From Chryseobacterium sp. JJR-5R (GTDB taxonomy: Bacteria; Bacteroidota; Bacteroidia; Flavobacteriales; Weeksellaceae), in NCBI RefSeq assembly GCF_034047335.1, contig NZ_CP139137.1, positions 2,542,001 through 2,606,000 on the forward strand: DNA of 64,000 nt, read 5' to 3'. Position numbers and translations under genes: made by a program. Shown here one piece after another: positions 61,215 through 64,000 of this stretch. The number at the start of each line of letters is the position of its first letter. Within the stretch, counting starts at the first letter, position 1. A model generated the notes under the pieces. The model saw nothing but the letters and a program-made list of their open reading frames with translations, did no database searches and was not told where the DNA came from.

Positions 61215-62642
61215 ATGAAAATATTTCTTACAGGAGCAACAGGATACATTGGAAAGAGACTGCTTATCCAACTTTTAAGCGACGGGCATGAAGTAATCTG
61301 TTCAGTACGTGATAGAAAGAGGTTTGACACTTCCATGTACAGTAATTACCAGGATAAACTGAGCATTGTTGAACATGATTATAACGATCCTGAAACCCTT
61401 GTTCCGATAGAAAAAGATATTGATGCTGCCTATTATCTTATACATTCCATGTCTTCCAATGCAGACTTCAGCAAAGCGGAAAAAATATCTGCCCGGAATT
61501 TCTCCGGAATCATTGAACAGACTTCCTGCAAACAGGTCATTTACCTGACGGGGATTGTAAATGAAGATAAACTTTCCAAACACCTCCAGTCAAGGAAAGA
61601 TGTTGAGGAAGAACTTAAATCTCCAAACTACAGCCTTACCGTGCTCCGAGCAGGGATTATCATCGGATCAGGATCGGCATCTTTTGAAATTATCCGCGAT
61701 CTGGTGGAAAAATTACCGGTAATGGTTGCTCCTAAATGGCTTAAGACCCTTTGCCAGCCGATTGGTATCAGAAACGTTATCGAGCTCCTGACCGGTGTTA
61801 TGCACAAGCCGTTTACCTATAACAGGCATTTTGACATTGCAGGCCCGGATGTATTATCTTACAAGGAAATGCTGCTCATGTTTGCCAGCGAGCGCAAGCT
61901 TAAAAGAGTGATTATTTCCGTTCCGTTCCTAAGTCCTAAATTATCTTCTTACTGGTTGTACTTCATTACTTCAACTTCCTATGCACTGGCAAAAAACCTG
62001 GTTGACAGTATGACCATTAACGTAGTAGCCGAAGATAACGACCTGGCAGAAAAGCTGAATGTAAAGCTCCTGACTTACCGCGAAAGCCTGAAGCTGAGCT
62101 TTGATAAAATCGAACAGAATGAAGTGCTGTCGACATGGTATGATTCATTCGGGAATTACCGCTATACTAAAAATGTGTGGGAATTTTTGGAGGTTCCCTG
62201 CAAAGGCGTCTTTAAAGACCGGAGGACCCATGAAGTGAAAGATGAAAAAAAGACCTTAAGTAAAATTTTCGGAATCGGCGGGAAGAACGGGTGGTATTAT
62301 GCCAATCATTTGTGGAGCATACGAGGTATGCTGGACAAGCTTTTCGGTGGTGTGGGACTGAAAAGAGGCCGTAAAAATTCAGCTACGGTAAATGCCGGAG
62401 ACAGCGTGGATTTCTGGAGGGTATTATATGCCAGCAAGGAAGATAAAAGGCTGCTGCTTTTTGCCGAAATGAAAATGCCGGGTGAAGCATGGCTGGATTT
62501 TAAAATTGAAGACGGAAAACTGATCCAGGAGGCCACATTCAGGCCTGTGGGTTTGATGGGCAGGCTGTACTGGTATTCCGTACTTCCGTTCCATGCATAC
62601 CTGTTTAACGGAATGATTAAAAAACTTACTGATGACCGGTAA
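61215..62642 (+). CDS. NmrA/atypical SDR with C-terminal DUF2867 domain
   Basis: This 475-aa protein has an N-terminal extended Rossmann domain with TGATGYIG at 7-14, then the YYLIHSMSSN motif and VIYLTGIV strand, typical of NAD(P)-binding atypical SDRs. The C-terminal part (about 310-475), including GDSVDFWRVLYASKEDKRLLLFAEMK and FRPVGLMGRLYWYSVLPFH (read as two separate segments), is DUF2867. This two-domain family often accompanies cryptochrome and DUF2256 genes. The reaction is unknown. Confidence 0.9.
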   Translation: MKIFLTGATGYIGKRLLIQLLSDGHEVICSVRDRKRFDTSMYSNYQDKLSIVEHDYNDPETLVPIEKDIDAAYYLIHSMSSNADFSKAEKISARNFSGIIEQTSCKQVIYLTGIVNEDKLSKHLQSRKDVEEELKSPNYSLTVLRAGIIIGSGSASFEIIRDLVEKLPVMVAPKWLKTLCQPIGIRNVIELLTGVMHKPFTYNRHFDIAGPDVLSYKEMLLMFASERKLKRVIISVPFLSPKLSSYWLYFITSTSYALAKNLVDSMTINVVAEDNDLAEKLNVKLLTYRESLKLSFDKIEQNEVLSTWYDSFGNYRYTKNVWEFLEVPCKGVFKDRRTHEVKDEKKTLSKIFGIGGKNGWYYANHLWSIRGMLDKLFGGVGLKRGRKNSATVNAGDSVDFWRVLYASKEDKRLLLFAEMKMPGEAWLDFKIEDGKLIQEATFRPVGLMGRLYWYSVLPFHAYLFNGMIKKLTDDR

Positions 62643-62765
62643 TTTTGCAGCGTTTCAATCCGGACAAATCCCGGTAAATCCATGCAGTTGAATTTTTTGC
62701 AAACAGCTTTTTAATAAACGGAATATACAAATTTTGCGAGGTACCACTTTTTTGTTTTTTTATAA

Positions 62766-62773
62766 TACCTTTA
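62766..62773 (+). promoter_or_regulatory. -7-like element of the sensor gene
   Basis: TACCTTTA is one base from the TAnnTTTG consensus and lies 45 bp before the ATG at 62819. No -33 element at ideal spacing is visible. Confidence 0.3.
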
Positions 62774-62818
62774 CTGCATCTGTCAGCGCAACTTTTCTTA
62801 TTTTATCAGAACAGCACT

Positions 62819-64000
62819 ATGATTGAAAATACTTTTGGAATAAATATCGTACCTGAAAACGAAGCACACCGTCTTGATGCCCTGAAGCGCTACCGGATTA
62901 CCGATACGCCTTCCGAAGAGAGCTTTGACGGAATTGCCAGGCTTGCTGCACAGATTTTTAATACTCCGGTGTCACTGCTTTCCCTTGTAGATGCCGAATC
63001 TGTATTTTTTAAAGCAAATATAGGAATGGGTAAAGCAACCCGGACCAACAGAGGCAAAAGCCTGTGCGCACTTGCGGTGATGGACGAAAAATTAACCGTA
63101 TTTGAAGATGCTCTGAAAGAACCCTGCCTGATCGCCAACCCCAATGTTACCGGCGATTTCGGACTGCGTTTTTATGCAGGAGCACCGCTGATTACCCATG
63201 ACGGGTTTTCTATCGGTACTTTGTGCATCATTGACCAAAAATCAAGAATATTCAGTGATGCTGACAGGCTGATCCTTGAAGGCCTTGCCAAAACGGCAAT
63301 GGACCATATAGAACTCCGGAGATCTTCCCTTGATACCATAGATGAAGTAAGGCAGGTAAATATCCAGCTGAATGCAACCAGGAAAAATTTAGAAGATGCA
63401 GTACACGAACTGGCCGAGTTCAATATGGAAATGGAAGCCACCAATGATGAGCTTAACAAAGTGAACAATGAACTGAGCAAATCCTATGACCTGACGGTTT
63501 CACTGAACGCAAGCCTCAAAAACAGCGAACAGCGCCTGAAATCATTTATCAGCCATGCTCCTGTGGCATTTGGTATCTTAACCGGGAGGGAACTGATGAT
63601 AGAAGTTGCCAATGATATGATCCTCAAGATATGGGGCAAGACCGGTTCGATTATCGGAATGCCACTTGTGAATGCCCTGCCCGAACTGGAAGGCCAGCCT
63701 TATCTGAATATACTTGACAATGTTTTTACCACAGGCAGTTCTTATGTATGCGATACTACCCATGTGAGGCTGGATTCCGAAGGCGTTATCAATGACTGCT
63801 ACTTCGATTTCATTTATGAGCCGCTTAAAAATGAACTCGGGGAATCTGTGGCTATTATTGTGATTGGCAATGAAGTTACCGACCGTATCAACAAAAGAAA
63901 AAAACTTGAAGAGCTGAACCAGCATCTTAAGATCGCCCTGCATGCCGGCCGGCTGGGCTCGTATAACCTGAACCTCAAGACCGGCATAATGAGCTGTTCT
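62819..64000 (+). CDS. GAF-PAS sensor protein (probable sensor histidine kinase), 5' part only
   Basis: The ATG at 62819 opens 394 codons that run off the right edge. Residues about 18-165 form a GAF domain (AARLAAQIFNTPVSLLSLVD-like opening, YAGAPLITHDGFSIGTLCIID). A long coiled coil follows (about 170-240, ELAEFNMEMEATNDELNKVN). A PAS domain covers about 240-360 (FISHAPVAFGILTGRELMIEV), and a second PAS begins near 375 (LKIALHAGRLGSYNLNLKTG). A histidine-kinase core is expected beyond the edge. No transmembrane segment is seen, so it is likely cytoplasmic. Confidence 0.9.
   Translation, partial: MIENTFGINIVPENEAHRLDALKRYRITDTPSEESFDGIARLAAQIFNTPVSLLSLVDAESVFFKANIGMGKATRTNRGKSLCALAVMDEKLTVFEDALKEPCLIANPNVTGDFGLRFYAGAPLITHDGFSIGTLCIIDQKSRIFSDADRLILEGLAKTAMDHIELRRSSLDTIDEVRQVNIQLNATRKNLEDAVHELAEFNMEMEATNDELNKVNNELSKSYDLTVSLNASLKNSEQRLKSFISHAPVAFGILTGRELMIEVANDMILKIWGKTGSIIGMPLVNALPELEGQPYLNILDNVFTTGSSYVCDTTHVRLDSEGVINDCYFDFIYEPLKNELGESVAIIVIGNEVTDRINKRKKLEELNQHLKIALHAGRLGSYNLNLKTGIMSCS

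Overview
The window looks like a chromosomal segment from a Flavobacteriia member close to Chryseobacterium/Weeksellaceae. The evidence is a SusC/SusD pair, a type IX secretion sorting domain, Nudix-type sugar regulation, TAnnTTTG-like promoter elements and AT-rich intergenic DNA. No rRNA, tRNA, CRISPR array, phage or complete insertion sequence was seen.

Region 1 (1-8.3 kb). A 3'-truncated MarR-family gene diverges from a DUF2383 ferritin-like gene, with two palindromes between them. After a 160-bp MITE-like element comes a minus-strand cluster laid out like a chaperone-usher fimbrial operon: AraC regulator, short pilin-like protein, pilin-like protein, PapD-like chaperone, a two-domain protein whose C-terminal half resembles the pilin, and a 933-aa outer-membrane protein with an N-terminal beta-sandwich, a predicted barrel and C-terminal SdrD-B-like domains. 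This is the best candidate for a little-described system.

Region 2 (8.5-50.2 kb). galT-galK and an AraC regulator precede a very long minus-strand block that forms a complete glucuronoxylan utilisation locus. It encodes SusC/SusD import, GH10 and GH30 endo-xylanases, GH67 and GH115 alpha-glucuronidases, three GH43 enzymes, a sialate O-acetylesterase-type esterase, and GPH, SSS and MFS transporters. It also encodes the hexuronate route (UxaC, an SDR fructuronate reductase, UxuA, KdgK, Eda) and XylA/XylB. A Nudix-fold regulator with a degenerate Nudix box heads the block. Backbone xylose would go through XylAB to xylulose-5-phosphate, and (methyl)glucuronate side chains through KDG and KDPG to pyruvate plus glyceraldehyde-3-phosphate. 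Two families of intergenic structured repeats are scattered through this block.

Region 3 (50.8-57.5 kb). RibA diverges from a plus-strand cluster of TetR regulator, ABC1/UbiB kinase, DUF2256 mini-protein, DASH-type cryptochrome/photolyase, TIGR03643 protein, an SDR lacking the catalytic tyrosine, and a MarR protein paralogous to the one at the left edge. This resembles a light/flavin-linked stress cluster.

Region 4 (57.5-64 kb). A 1.1-kb gap carries decayed coding sequence. It is followed by a DEAD-box protein that contains only the first RecA domain, a cold-shock protein, a PAP2 phosphatase, a 53-aa protein with a UUCG-type terminator, an NmrA/DUF2867-type SDR, and the start of a GAF-PAS sensor protein that runs off the right edge.
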